A stretch of 64,000 bases of DNA from Ceratorhiza oryzae-sativae (GCA_030998015.1 JARWMV010000243.1:496001-560000); one strand, 5' to 3'; numbered from the stretch's first letter, positions 26,322 to 39,093 are shown. A program made the numbers and translations. The notes: generated from the letters alone by a model not told the origin.

Positions 26322-29300
26322 TTAAACCTCCGCCCCATCAGCCGCGTAGAGCCACTGTGCACCCTGAGGGGGGTCTGCCGAGATATTAGGTGTGGGCTGC
26401 GTTGAGCTAGAGCCATCGGTTTGAATCGGAGGCTGGGATTGGGCTTGGGATTGAGGAGTGGCATGTGGGGCGGTTGACGAGGGTGGCTGCGCCCTCGCCT
26501 GGTTCGACTTGGCCTGCGCTCTTGTATATCCTCCATGGCCTGCTCCTCGACCTCTCTACACAGTTCCGGTATAACGCGGGAATACCGTGCGCCGTTGGGG
26601 AGCCGTTCGCCCATGCGAGCCATGCCGTGTCGGAACGTCTCAATCTCGCTACGAATGATGGTCTAGAGAATAAGTTAGACCAAGGTTAACCTCTAACCGT
26701 TGTGGCTCACTGCTTGGTCGAAATCGCCCATAAAGAGAGCAGAACCGTATAACCTAATCATCCACCGAGCTGCCATAGTCCAGTGGCTCTAAAGAAATAC
26801 CCGTCAGCCTTTCTGGTTCAGATGAAAGCGATTATTTGCAAAATACGCACGAGCATATTGTGTGGGAGATGAGAGAAATCATACGTCGTGCTCAGCAGTC
26901 GGTATAACGCATCCAGTATTGCGCGTGATGCATTGGTACACTTGAGCACCGAAGGATCATTGCGCGAATCTGGATCGCAGTGTGAGTCATGCAACAGGAT
27001 GGTCGCTCTGCAGCAAGAACTGGTTAAAACGACGACCAATACAAATCTCGTCAATACTCACACATGTGGAACTAACAAGGCGGATAGCAAGATCCCATCA
27101 AAGACACCAGCTCCAGGTCCGACACCTCCTACTCCCATAGCAAGGCCACCTACCGTATTCATGCCCGGCAAACCAGCCCACCTCAGCACCCTTCCATGCT
27201 CATCGAAGACCGCACCGGGTGGTGGCGCATCAAACGCATCTCGGAAGGCACGGGGTATGCTGAGCCGGAATGACGCGATCTGCGAATCGAGGGTTTTGAA
27301 AGCCGGCACGGTACGCAAATCCATCGTGGTGGCTGCATCTCCGATGCGTGTGCGGAGACGAATGTTAAAGTTGGTGATACGCGAAAGCCTGAGTAACAAT
27401 CTTGTTAGCAACGCATATAACTGCTTGAAGGGGGGGAACATACAGTGCGTTGGCTTTGACCAGGAGCACAAAAGAATCCGTAAGCGGAAGATCGTGGCGG
27501 GTCAACAAATCTGGTGTCATAAGCTTTTGCCGCTTATAGCCGTTCGGTTCTTCCTGTGACCCACGGTTAAAATCTATTCCACAGCAGCTACAAAAAGTGA
27601 CTCACCCCGTTCTCAAAGAACGCCAAGGTCATCGGTAGATCCTGCCCTACATCCAAATCATCAATCGCCATTGGCCAGGCAGTTCCTGCCCCCTGTCCCC
27701 GATCAAGCACTACGAACAGAGCGCTCGGTCAGCCAGAAATGCCCGAAAAACTTTCTTCCGCCAAGCCCTCTCGGGCCCTGTCTCCCCTCTCGTACAAAAG
27801 CAGCTCCACTCACGTAGGCGTGCCAAAAAGTTCTTCTCCGTACCTCTGCCTCTACCACATCGGTTGTTGGCCTCAAAATCGACTCGCTTTTCCAGTTGCC
27901 TGCTCGTCCGCGTCCTCGTCGCGGTGGCCGCGCTTGTGGGATATTTTCCACGTTATATGGCACAGGTCCCGGCGTGGTCATCATCTGGGGAGACTTCGGA
28001 GAGTTGACGTTTGTGGGAGTTTGAGAGTACGACCCCAGCATGCTCATCCATTCCGGCATCGGCGTCGCGCTAGCTCCGGTGCTTGTCCCTGTTCTAGACC
28101 CAGTACCAACACCCGCGTTGTACGATATTCCTGTGGCTCCAAAGTTCAGAGTCCCATCGGGGTTGAAGCTCAATTCCTCGACGTTGAAACTTGTCGCTGC
28201 GTCTTCGGCAAAGCTAGGGACCCCGCTTGCGCTAGGATTTTGGACAGAGCCAGGCATGGGCGGAGCGCCCTCTTGAGCAAGCGCTGCGTTGAGGCTCGTA
28301 GTGCCAGGAGAGCTCAGACCAGGCGAGACCTCGGAGATGCTGGGAGAGTCCATGCCTGCCATCCCAGGAACACCCGGTCCACCAGTGATATGATCGTCAA
28401 AGGAAGCACAAGCAGTGAGTCCAATGGGAATGCAATATCCTTTTCAACAATAATAATACAGGATTCAGCCTTATACATAAATAGACAAGTATTGAGTCCA
28501 GACTCACGCATGATCATCCCTGTGATCGACCACGCCTCACTCCACCTTGCATTTGCAGACATCCACCAACACAACACAACCAGTGCTTGTACGCCCTCTA
28601 ACAGCCGTCGCCCGGTTCTGCAATCATCCAACGCCTTGGCAAAACACAAGGCCGCATGTTTTTCCCCAAACGAGAGATCATCCGACATCGTACTATTCCC
28701 ACTCCGACCAGAATATCCAGCGTACGTGCCCGAGCCCTTGGCGGCCTCGAGACGACTTCTCAATCTCTTGATTTTTTCGATCTCCTCGGGGGGTCGGAAT
28801 ACGCTCCCGAGGATCGGCCCCGAGTTGAAGTCGAGCGAGCCACCGCCGGGCTGTGGGGCGTATAGTGAACCCACGGCGGCGATGGCATGGAGGAGGGCTG
28901 GGGACGGAAAGGCTGCGTGTGTTGGGGGAAACGTGAGGCGGGTGAGAAAGGTTGGGCGATGGAGGAGATGGGGTGCCATGGCATGTGAGGCGAAGAATGT
29001 TCGAACGCTAGCCTCGAGTACGCATCAGTGATGGCTTGGAACCTGGAGGGAGCTACTTACAGGTGAGTCATTGTGTATGGGTCGGGGAGTTCCTCTGGCC
29101 AGCTGTACGGCAACAGAGAGTTGATCTCGGGAATAGGACCGATGTTGCCTACACCAAAAGCCGTGCTCTGCCCCACCACATAGGGATCAACTCCAGGAAT
29201 GTTCATCAGAGTGGACATGGTTGTGTTATTTCGTTGCAGAATTTCGGCGTCTTCGCCTATTAACATTGATGCGATCGTTCGATCCATTCCGATACCAGCA

Positions 29301-29915
29301 GACTCAAAGAGAGACGGCAGCTGCGAATGTCGGAGGTCCGGAACGTTTGACTGGGTAGGCGGAGGCGCAAAGAGCGATACACCCGGGCTAGCACCTGGAG
29401 TGATACCACCATGGCTTGTAGACGCATAAGCCTGAGCCCCATGATCGAGCTGGTTCTGGTTAGGCAGAGGCTGGTTGTTGGGAGAGTCTTCGTCAGCATC
29501 GCCGTCGTACACGCAATCGGGCTGAATCGAGTCGAGGGGGAGGCCCTGTTTAACGAGATTCCCGACGGCGGCGGCGTGGGTCCGGAGACAGGCTTTGCAT
29601 GGGCGACCAGCATCGCTATAGATAGGTGAGAAAGGGCAACGCTGAACGAGCAAGATGGACCTGCCATTTCTGAAAAAACCGTAAGTTTAGGCTCCCGAAG
29701 AAGACATGAGGGTCTCACCATCTTGCGTTTGCGACATTGCCTGCAGGCCTGTGTGCAGGTGAGTACCGAGGCAGATGGGAGGGGGAGATGGGGCTCGCCT
29801 GATTGCGTCTGAGTGTCGAGCCGGACTTTGGGTGCTGGCGCAGAGGCGCTGGGGGCTGGCCGGGCTGGGCAGGCGGGGCATCGGAGGCCGAGCCAGCAGA
29901 CGTGATCTTGGGCAT
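26322..29915 (-). CDS. Zn2Cys6 fungal transcription factor
   Basis: Nuclear sequence-specific regulator. The N-terminus (start ATG 29915, MPKITSAG) leads into a binuclear zinc cluster read across four exons: CRQCRKRKM, then K-C from a 5-nt exon, then [13 protein letters not shown] and a late Cys in PDCVYD (last spacing unusually long). Supported junctions are exon 1 29915-29799, exon 2 29748-29719, microexon 29669-29665 and exon 4 from 29615. The first and third introns use GC-AG. A long Pro/Ser/Gly linker follows, then the fungal_trans middle homology region ([38 protein letters not shown]). The C-terminus is Gln/Ser/Pro-rich and ends near 26322. The frame seems to change around 26515, so one indel is likely there. 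Target genes unknown. Confidence 0.85.
29665..29669 (-). other. 5-nt microexon in the zinc cluster
   Basis: AAATG on the minus strand supplies Lys and two bases of the third zinc-ligand Cys. The flanking introns are 29670-29718 (GT-AG, 49 nt) and 29616-29664 (GC-AG, 49 nt). Without it the C-x2-C-x6-C spacing is lost. Confidence 0.6.
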
Positions 29916-30029
29916 CGGAACACGGAATCGAAGAGCTGGGGGTGGTTCGCGTCGAGTTCTGGGTGCCTTGAGTGCCTCCACGGCGGTCCCGGGCGACTTA
30001 TATCCCACCCATCAAGAGCCGCGTGACGT

Positions 30030-32820
30030 AACACAGGCCATAAACTGATCCGCATTCGTGGCAGTGCCCCCATCAGCATCGAGCGCCTTTCGCCATCAAG
30101 CTTTTGTGCTGACTCCTGCTGCGTCGAGCATACGAACACCTGCCAGCCTTGGATCCATTTCTAGATCAGGATCTCACTCGAGCGCTTTCTCCGGCCGGCT
30201 CTGGCTGTTTCGGCAGTTTCATGACGCATACACCGCCGTGCACTCCACCCAATCCCGCCCCTTCACTGCATACGACTGCGTCCGACTGCCGCTTGGTATC
30301 GCGCATCGTACCGGCCTGCTGCGCTGGCCTAGCGGCCAATATAAGCACCCTGCACGAGCCTTGCTGCTGCTCGTTCTGCGCATCTACTTCCGGCATTTCC
30401 TCGCCCGCCCTGACGCTGCGCCGTAGCTGTCCCAATTCAGCGAATCTCAGGGCGATACCTCGTATTTCAAACGGATCAAGGCCCCGCTCTGGTTTGGGGT
30501 CTCAGAACGCATCCTAAGAGCGGAGTTGCTTGAACAGACGAGTATCGCACGCTCTTTGCACTTGTGAATCGTCTCATCACCCGGCAGCTCGCACTCAGCA
30601 CTGCTCTATCAACAGCATCCGCGTGCAGGCGCCCATCTACAATACCCGCACCCTCAATTTTCATCACGAAGCACCAGGCGGCTGATTGTGGGTCTTAGCA
30701 ACTGCAAGTCGTGGTCGCTCCTGTCAGGATACATGTGTTCGCTGGACTTCTCTTGTGGCTTCAGTCTCGGTTAAGCTCAGCCTAACGTTATTCGTTTCGC
30801 AGATCTTCATTCAAAAATTCGGTTTATCCAAGGATTCGATTGGATACCCCTCGGTGGCTTCCTTTGATGCACTGCAATACACACCTCCACCGAGCTATGG
30901 TTTGCAATCTCAACTACGACCATCTCTCTCGATTCCACACAATGACTTGGCTTGAACCGTGTATATCGAACTGAAACATGATACTCAATTATGCGCACCA
31001 CCATCTGACTAACGAAAATACTTTATTCTTACTAACGATGAGCACCGAACCCTAAAGTATAGCGATTGACTCGACTAGGCACCAAGAAGACGCGTGGCTC
31101 GGCTGTTAGATTTGGGAAGGACTGACGTGGCTCTTCTCAGATTGACCCTCTTGGCATAGTGCAATTTGCTGAATTTGTTATGCTTCCACTCCTATATGCT
31201 AGTCTCTTACCCCGGCCCTCCGTTCTCAGCCTTCTTTTCTCATCCCTGTTATTGTTATTGCACTTCATTTGTATGGTGAGTAGCCCTTGTTGCCCTTCTC
31301 GCACGGCATCCTGGATCGATAGATGCAGTCGGCTAACTCGAGAAAGACCAGACCAAACAACCCACCTCCCTCAACGAGCCCGCTCACATAGTTTGTTTCC
31401 CAGGTCTCTCTCGCTCGGTGCAAATCCCTTCCCACATTGAGCTTTTAGTGTGTTCGGTCTGATGGGTATGGATACAAATAGATACTTGACCTAGACCTCG
31501 AGTCGACCCTTGTTGCTAGGAGCAAAGATAATCCTCATCATGAGAACGTGCGCTTCCTTTTCCCTCGGCTAGTAAGTATCAAGTACGTATTCATCTCTTG
31601 CTTTTGTACAATATCGGTAGAGTGTTTGGTAACAAGTAGGGGGTCGTGGGCTGAACATAAACCACTGAAGCCCTCCAGACAATATCCGCTTTACTATCGC
31701 TCCATCCCTTGCGCTGAAAATAAACCAGCATCCCTGCCGGCTTTGGCCTGTTGAGCTACAGTATAACGATACAAGCCGGCCCTAAGAGCCTCCCCCCTTT
31801 ACTCAGTACTTACAGTCGTCTCATGTTCAAGTTCTATCCATGGCTCTAAACAGACGCCACTCCCACTTGTACGTATGAGCATGCACTTGTAGGCTGATTA
31901 CAATTATTGCGGTTCAAACTGTTACTTGGCCGTTGACCCAAGAACATCTTCCGGAGCTTGGTCGATTTCCGCCCTCCCAATTCGTCGATCCCTTCGCCTT
32001 GGCAGTGCGTTTCACATCCCAAAACGTCTGTGATATCTGATGGGGCAATTAGCCGCAGTAATATATGGTGATCTATCAGCCCCTTTTCAATACTCAAACT
32101 GTGCCCGCATTGAACTCGTACCTGGCCAGACGCACATGCAGCCCACCGATTTGCGATCAAACCTGGAACCTCACCTAAAAACGGCACACATCAATGCGCC
32201 CATGCTGTGCTTTTGATATAACAGCGATTGCTTTGAACGAAAACCGGGCGAGGACGGGTGACATTTGTGTTGTATATGCGGGGGCGGGTTGTTTTTCCGA
32301 TATTTTTGTCCGGGCTCCGCCGCCGGATGTGACTCGTGAATCCGTTTACCCCTGAGCAGCCGAATAAGGAGCCAAGGTGAATGCCGGTGGACGCGTAATT
32401 AGCGTATGCTGACAACTGTGTTGGGCAGTTGACTGTAGCAGGTGATCAAGAGTAATATAATATTGCCGGCATTGCATGCAGTCAGGTCGCACTCGAAAAC
32501 TCAACTCAATAAGGTACACAAGGCATATAATAGGATTCAAAGCCCCATTAACAAAATATCAATAATACAAGATCAATTAGCTATCTGTATACCTACCACA
32601 GTAGTTAAGCGCACTGTATAGCTTCTAGTGACATAGGATTCGTCAGAAGTCACGTTTGATCCGAATGACATTCCACCCATTCCATTTTTATGAGCCACTC
32701 TCTGAAAATTGGGGCTGAGAAAAACCTTGACCACCCTTCACAGCTGTGCCGTATGGTGAGAAATCAGTGTGACGGAGCTCGGGAGGAACTCAGTGTTCGT
32801 TCGTTCTTGTCAAGATTGTC
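30030..32820. other. Long region without a recognised gene
   Basis: Holds the promoter side of the Zn2Cys6 gene (GC-rich to about 30700) and then AT-richer sequence. Frames up to ~120 codons exist near 30058-30517 but have no domain and overlap each other. I see no RNA gene or mobile element. Confidence 0.5.
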
Positions 32821-33450
32821 ATGTCTACTAGTTCAATTCTCCGTTCCGGTCAGTCCTATGCCCCGGGCGTCCCAAATAAGGGCATTGAGCCATCTGAGGT
32901 GGAAATGATCCGATCGATACCTGGCGAGAAGACGATCGTTTGCACAGGCTCTGCGCGGCTCCACACTACTCTCCGATCGCAAGGTCACCTACCAATGCAA
33001 TTACAATCTCGAAGAGGCGATCTCTCGCACTGAAGCGTCGATCGGCTGTGGTGTCAACAATACATAGGAGCTCAGGCGAGAGCGTCACACAAGACCCCGG
33101 TTTCTGATGATGCGAGGATTACTCTGAGTGTGGGGTTCATGTGGATACGACGAGGACGTATACTCGAACCATCTAGTAGACGAGGTCTCCACATATCTTC
33201 TACGACAGTGATATCTGAAGCATTCCACATATTAGATCATACTTTAACCACAAATGGCGGCAAAGACACATAGATGCCTTGGACAGTACGATCGTTAGGG
33301 CTTGCGACGGAGCATATAACCAAAACTAACACTTCTCGTAGCGAAAGGGGTGGATATTCCATCCGATAAATCTTTCTACTTCCACAACCTAGCTACTGCA
33401 TGGATCATTACGGTGGCCTTTGCTTTGCACATGCCAGGGGCTATCAGGTG
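32821..33450 (+). CDS. Possible small unknown gene
   Basis: An ATG at 32821 opens a plausible frame (MSTSSILRSGQSYAPG ... GEKTIVCTGSARLH). It shifts near 32975 into KVTYQCNYNLEEAISR, ending at 33064. A later stretch around 33345-33440 reads GVDIPSDKSFYFHN and is preceded by an AG acceptor-like site. Codon choice looks coding, but no family is recognised and the frame is not continuous. It could be a multi-exon gene, a relic or chance. Confidence 0.25.
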
Positions 33451-34744
33451 ATCTACTAGATGCGTTGCTGGATCCCGACTTTTCTAAGATGTCGCTTCAA
33501 TAGATGGATAAATAAAATAATTTTGTTGAGATAGCTTGTTAGGTTCGTTCGTCTAGATCCAGTACATTTTGATCCAGTACATACGAGGATTAGACTGTGC
33601 ATATATTCAACCGGGGTTCCTTGTTCGTTATAGTCAAAAAGTGTTTTCATGCTCTGGCTGGTTGCACCTGTATTTCCCAAAGAGCCCTCATTCCAATTTT
33701 ATTTAGTAATCGATGCGTGTAGTGTTGAAAATACACGAGCGAGCTCCATCGCATGAAGCTTGAGCCATAGTAAGCCAAGCGCCGTTTGGACTTTATTCCC
33801 ACTGCCTCTCATCATATAGCTCCTTCGGCAATATCAGTGTGGGATGCTAGGGTTCAGTATGTCAGCAACACTCGGCTATGTGCTGCTCATCTTCCTTGGC
33901 TTCTTTGTATCCACTGAGATTACATTGTTAATGTTAATCATTGATTTAGTTCGTCTAGCTTTGTAGGCACAAGGGAGGCCGTAAACGCAAAAGCTCGTCC
34001 CTGATTCATCTCTACCTGATTTGGCAGTGTTTGGGGTAGTACCAGGCATTGTAACAGGTTTAGGTGCTTTGAGGTACTGGCAAAGTGCATCGATTTCGTT
34101 TGTAAGATTCGAGGCAGGAGCGATATAATCCTAGCGGCTTTGCGTACGCTTTCCACGCATTTCACAGAAGTCAAAATGAACGTAGTGAGACATTTAATTA
34201 GTAAATCACAGGAACGAAAGCAAAATGGGTGGCTAATCTAACCCTCACCTCTGATAGTGGCGGCCAGATATTTGAGCATTGTTGCATAGTTTGTGTCACT
34301 TGGCTTCTTCCACGTCTGATCCTTGTCTGGAGCCAGCGGTGGCGGAAATCTAAATATAATATTTTCTCAAGATTTTAGAATTTGATTAAATCATAGGACC
34401 TCCGAGGAGCATCAAAACTGCGAGACATGCTCGACTTTAAGTTACGGCTCGCGGTGTGGTAGGATGGCTCATGGCTAGAACAGCCCCAAGGGTCTTGGTG
34501 TAAATAAGTATAAACACCGATCGCAGCCTTGAGTGGGGTTAAGCCAGGATATATATAACAGCTCGGAATACTTGAAAGAATCATGTTTAACATGGTAGAG
34601 CATATAATTGTGGCATTGTGGCATGTCGTGGTGCGTAGATACAGTCACGTGGCATATGGTCGTGCTTCGCCTCTCAACTCGCCCAGATCTCAAGTGCAAA
34701 GTAAATCGATAGACAAAACGTACACGAGAGATAAAATACATCGC
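33451..34744. other. Region without a recognised gene
   Basis: AT-rich sequence downstream of eS17 with only short frames. Nothing supported. Confidence 0.45.
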
Positions 34745-35399
34745 TCATCGACCAGCACCCGGAACGTTGCGGCGACGCTCTCCGCGTGGCGGGGGTGCAA
34801 CGTATCCGGTAATGGGCGCGGAAACAGTGACTGGGATGGAGTCAAAGTTGAGAGAGCGGAGGAGATCCTGAAGTAATTGCGTGTAAATCAGCAGTTCACT
34901 ACTTGCGTAAAACAATACGCGCCTTGGTCTCAGGGTCGACCTCGATACCATTGCTGGGGTCAAGCGCCGAGACCTCGGGAACGTAGTTATCCTTGCGCTC
35001 TCGCTCCTCTTCTTGCAGCTTGAAGGAGATACCGCGCACAGGTCCACGTTGAATACGTTTCATCAAGTGAGTGGTGAAACCAGAGATTTTGTTGCGGAGA
35101 CGCTTAGATGGGACAACGGCCTATGGTCGAGGCGTGGATAATCTGAGTATATCTGAATATAGCTCATTAGTTATATTACGCACCACCTCATCGACGATAC
35201 GCTTGTTGGTGTGAAAATCAAGAGTCAGACGGGGGTAGCTGCCGAATACGCATTAGCTCTGGTTTAAGAGGTATCTGCCGAGAAACGTACTATTTCTCGA
35301 TGAGGACGCGAGAAGCCCTCTTGACAGTCTTGGTGCGAACGCGGCCCTACCACAGAAAATTAGCACATGTTATCATCACGCATATGCTCTAATCACCAT
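34745..35399 (-). CDS. RPS17: 40S ribosomal protein eS17
   Basis: Structural protein of the small cytosolic ribosomal subunit. The ATG at 35399 is an exon by itself, followed at once by a GT-AG intron. The next exons give [57 protein letters not shown] and [20 protein letters not shown], the canonical eS17 order. The last intron (34922-34868) fits only as GC-AG, joining DPETK to [16 protein letters not shown] site four bases further on would shift the frame. The C-terminus ([15 protein letters not shown]) is the basic tail. Head-to-head with uS8, about 320 bases between starts. Confidence 0.95.
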
Positions 35400-35716
35400 T
35401 TTGTGCTAAGTGTCGAGAGGTCTTTTGACGTCGCGGAAGTGTGATGATCCCAAATCGGCACCGGATGCAATCTGGATCCATCCGCTACGGTCCTGCATGT
35501 GTACAAGCCACTCCCGCTCGGATCAAGGCCGGGTGTAGCTTTCGTTGATCTCACGAATCGCCGCCTCGACGACCTCCCAAAACTCCCGCAAGGTGAACGC
35601 TACGCGACAGCTCGTTTGAATCGTGCTTTCAGTAGCACGACACTCATTCTGAGCTCGAAGGCTTACTTTTGTCTCGCTCTGTAGACCTCTTATCCTTGCC
35701 CCCAACTTGAGCTAAA
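35400..35716. promoter_or_regulatory. Bidirectional promoter of eS17 and uS8
   Basis: A 317-bp gap between two divergent ribosomal protein ATGs, a layout suited to co-expression. No element was identified with confidence. Confidence 0.55.
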
Positions 35717-36458
35717 ATGGTTCGCGTTTCCGTCCTGGTGAGTTCAAGTTATTCTCTCGATTTTTGTTCCTTATGTTAATGGCTGAACTAGAACGATTGC
35801 CTCAACAACATTGTCAACGCTGAGCGCCGTGGCAAGCGCCAAGTGCTCATTCGCCCAAGCTCAAAGGTCGTTGTGAAGTTCTTGAGTGTCATGCAACGTC
35901 ACGGTGCGTACGCATCTAGTTACTCCTCCATCCACACCCCCTTGATCTACTTCGGGTAATAACTACTCGGGGAGGGCACGTACTTCCACTTTCCCCTTGT
36001 TTTAACATCCCGAGACAACAATCTTGTCAACCTGATAAACTTTCTTGGCGACTGCAAGTGTCTTCGAGTATCATCTCCGGCATTACATTATTCATCCATT
36101 TCAGCTCTTTTTTTGTTTACGTACTAACCTACCAAGTCGATAGGCTACATCGGCGAGTTTGAGCAAATTGATGACCACCGTTCGGGCAAGATTGTCGTTC
36201 AACTCAACGGGCGTCTTAACAAGACCGGAGTCATCTCTCCTCGCTTCAACGTCCAGGTCAACCAGATTGAATCTTGGGTCAATTTGCTGCTCCCGGCTCG
36301 TGGGTTCGGCATCATCATCTTGGTATATTTTCATCTACGTATATTTCTTTGCAACTTCTAATTGAAATCACTTGCAGACCACCTCCGCTGGTATCCTTGA
36401 CCACGATGAGGCTCGTCGAAAGCATGTTGGAGGGAAGCTTCTTGGATATGTGTACTAA
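35717..36458 (+). CDS. RPS22: 40S ribosomal protein uS8 (RPS22/RPS15A)
   Basis: Conserved 130-residue protein of the small ribosomal subunit that binds 18S rRNA. Four exons: MVRVSVL, then [17 protein letters not shown] ... KFLSVMQRH, then [18 protein letters not shown] ... GFGIIIL, then [19 protein letters not shown], ending GYVY at TAA 36456-36458. All introns are GT-AG. The large intron before GYIGEF is about 230 bases, unusual for this window. The reading frame is intact throughout. Confidence 0.96.
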
Positions 36459-36635
36459 ACGTATACCCTCTTTATGAAATGCTTTTCCACGACATCTGCG
36501 GCTGTTGTTATATGGTTATATGCTTTCGACAGAGTAAAAATGGAGCCAACATTTTGAAGCCAGGCATATGATTTTTCTTGTAATATTGAGTACATTGGCA
36601 TACTCCGGTAGCCGAGGCACGAGTTTGGTAACCCC

Positions 36636-37569
36636 TCAATCGGTCCTTATAAACGCACCCCACCATACGTCCATCGTCCTCACTTTTCTCCCACTTTCCA
36701 TCTGCGATAACGCCCCGACCACTGAATCTTTCATCGCACCAACTAAAGCTCGCCCCCTCTCATCACGTACAAGCTTCGAGATGTCATCCTCGGATATGGT
36801 TGTTGCGAATGAAACTTCCCAACGCCCGTCCTCGAGGCCCGCATCAGGAATGAGTATTCCTTCACTACTTACCATCCAACCAGCCTCTTTCGCAATCCTG
36901 GTGATCTCTTTTGGGCTCATAACTGTACGAACGTTCGACTCGGAAGTCTCGCCGTCTTTGTGAAGCTCCAGCGCAGCTTGCGTCAAATGGCCAACACGTG
37001 CGGATAGGCTTCGGGAACAGACGCCGTCAGAGCATATTCTGCGATACAGAGTCGTTTGATGCTGGGCGCATTAACATGTAGCGCCTGGAGAGTGTTCAAG
37101 AGAGTTGTTGGCGAGGACATGTAGTAGATGCAGTGGGAGAGGACAGCCGTGTCGAATTTGTGTTCATTCTCTGGTGAAGCAATATATTCGATCGGGTTGG
37201 ATTTGACGAAAGTCATGCGGTTCCCAAGTTTTGACTGTTTAAGATGGGCCTGAGCCTGCCCGAGTGTTGATGGGCTACCTAGATTTTGAATTACAATCAA
37301 GGAGCATCCGCACGAGCAAAGACCGAACTAACCATAGTCTAGTGGCGCGGGGTCAACACCCGTAACATGGCCGCTCTCTCCGACGGCAGCCGCGAGCACC
37401 ATCGTACAATCCCTTGCCCGCATCCGATTTCTAACACTCGACTTCCCTCGGCGACATCCCAAGCCTGCGCTAATCGAACGCGATGAGCAGTTTGGTTGGT
37501 GGGAGCGGTCTTGAACCAGGGCTTCCAAAGGTTCAAGTTTGCGATCTCTTCAACGTTCAGAGGAAGCAT
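36636..37569 (-). CDS. Class I SAM-dependent methyltransferase
   Basis: Small-molecule-type methyltransferase; substrate unknown. It starts at 37569 (MLPLNVEEIANLNLW). SAM motif I reads VLEIGCGQG, followed by HVTGVDPAPLDYG (acidic loop), one GT-AG intron (37334-37280), then FDTAVLSHCIYYM and a C-terminal Rossmann strand/hairpin ending WWGAFIRTD. Two frame breaks are seen. After GCGQG (near 37418) the frame resumes as DCTMVLAAAVG, and after HVLAI (near 36985) it resumes as LTQAALELH. Both sit in short runs (GGG and TTT) where one extra base restores phase, so assembly error is the simplest reading. It converges tail to tail with uS8. Confidence 0.8.
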
Positions 37570-37811
37570 AAATGTGCTGGAGGGGGAGAAGTGGCACTAG
37601 AACAGAGATATGCCTATATATGCGCGCATAGGAGGCAAGGCGAGTCATTCTGGACCCGTTTGACCTTCTTGCGGAATTAGATCCCCGCGGAGCATATCAA
37701 ATTCCCAATCTTTCCTAATATCAGAGTATCTAAGTTCCATTCTAGGACACTTATCTACATAAGCATAGGCCCCTCATTATGATGGACAATGCATCTCTTT
37801 TGTTTGTCAAT

Positions 37812-38400
37812 TTACGCTGACAAAACACACCTAGCGTCCAACCACTTCACCGCTCGTTTACGAACATCCTGATCGTCCGGCAATGGGTCGAGCGTAATCC
37901 CATTTATGTCTCCTAGGCATCCATTGCAACGCGAGAACTTGCATTCGGGGCACACACTGTAGAAATCAGTAATCTTAGTAGGACTTCTAATATAAACAGC
38001 TAGCTTCTTAGCTCGAGTTATTAGACTCGTAAGTAAGCGTGTATTCGGCAGGAATTAGGGCGAAGCTCTTTATACATGCGCGAGACAATAGAGAGCGCTA
38101 CATAATGTGGTACACGTTCGATAAGCGAAATGCAAAGCATACATGCAAACCACCTGCGCAACAAAACACGAGAGAGAGAAGTGTACCTCGTGTATTACAT
38201 GCGTACAATTATTATTAGCCGTCATATTGCAACACATACATCCCCCCTTCACTTTCCCTGGGTGATCTTTGCGAAACCTAAAAATCAACACTGAATCGCC
38301 GACTCCGATTTTTCTAACCTCTGGCGTTGTCAGAGCATTTTCACGAAGACACAATTTGATGTCTCTTAAACGCATCCTCAAGGCGAGTGTGATCTATTCC
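37812..38400 (-). CDS. Possible SWIM/Cys-rich zinc-binding protein
   Basis: Upper exon (about 38381-38180) reads RLRDIKLCLREN, VGDSVLIFRF and KGGCMCCNMTANNNCTHV, whose C-x-C ... C-x-H spacing resembles a SWIM zinc motif. A downstream exon (about 37960-37812) reads CPECKFSRCNGCLGD and ends KWLDARCVLSA. The splice between the two and the true start were not resolved. Function unknown; this could be a gene fragment. Confidence 0.35.
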
Positions 38401-38559
38401 TCATTGCTGAGCACTTTTCCGCTGTCATGATCAAGTACTTACAAAAGTCCTCGAAGCCCCACATATCCGCCGGGCAACATGCGAGAATGATCACTAATAC
38501 TATAGGTCCCAGCTAGCTTTTCTCAAAAAGCCCAAATAGTGTGTAGGGTCAACCCCGAG

Positions 38560-39093
38560 AGTGAAGGCAGCCCCTCACTGAGGACGACCTGCGGCCACGT
38601 ACCTTGCGTTAGAGGGCTGTCAGGAGACGCTCAAAGTCTGAAGCCGAGGTTCCCTTCAAGACAAGTCCTGAGCATTCGCTGGGTTTATTCCCACTGCTTG
38701 ACTGGCCGGCGATTTCAAACATACTTGAGAAAGTCGTTGATTTCAATGGTTATCTCTTGTAGACAACGAAGATGGCGTTTCCGACCCTGAACCATGGCGT
38801 GAGCCGCCGCGGATGTCACCCATTTACCTTGGTCTCACCCGGAGTGAGACAAGATGACCATCAAAGGAAAACTTGGAATGTGGAAAGACCAGACCGATGT
38901 CTGGCGGTTGAGCATTTGTAGCTGTGGCCAATAAAGGAAACGGAATATCAGCTATCCTACCGAGCGATGCAAACCGATTTATTTGCTCATCGATACGTGG
39001 CGATGGGAGCGAGGCGCAATCGATGCCCGATTCTAGCCGGACCAAAGAGGACCAATGGAAATCCTTCATGAATCTCTGCGCGTGACTCTTCAT
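38560..39093 (-). pseudogene. Possible BTB/POZ-like gene or fragment
   Basis: The frame from 39093 gives an unrecognised 90-residue stretch ending VSLRVRPR. An intron-like gap leads to VGNAIFVVYKR, and further on the segment LKGTSASDFERLLTAL resembles the end of fungal BTB/POZ domains. Stops and phase changes prevent a continuous model, so it is either truncated or needs corrected sequence. Confidence 0.3.

Noticed and set aside
27739..29031. 430-codon plus-strand frame
   Set aside because: Antisense shadow of the fungal_trans region of the Zn2Cys6 gene, whose motifs are clear on the minus strand.
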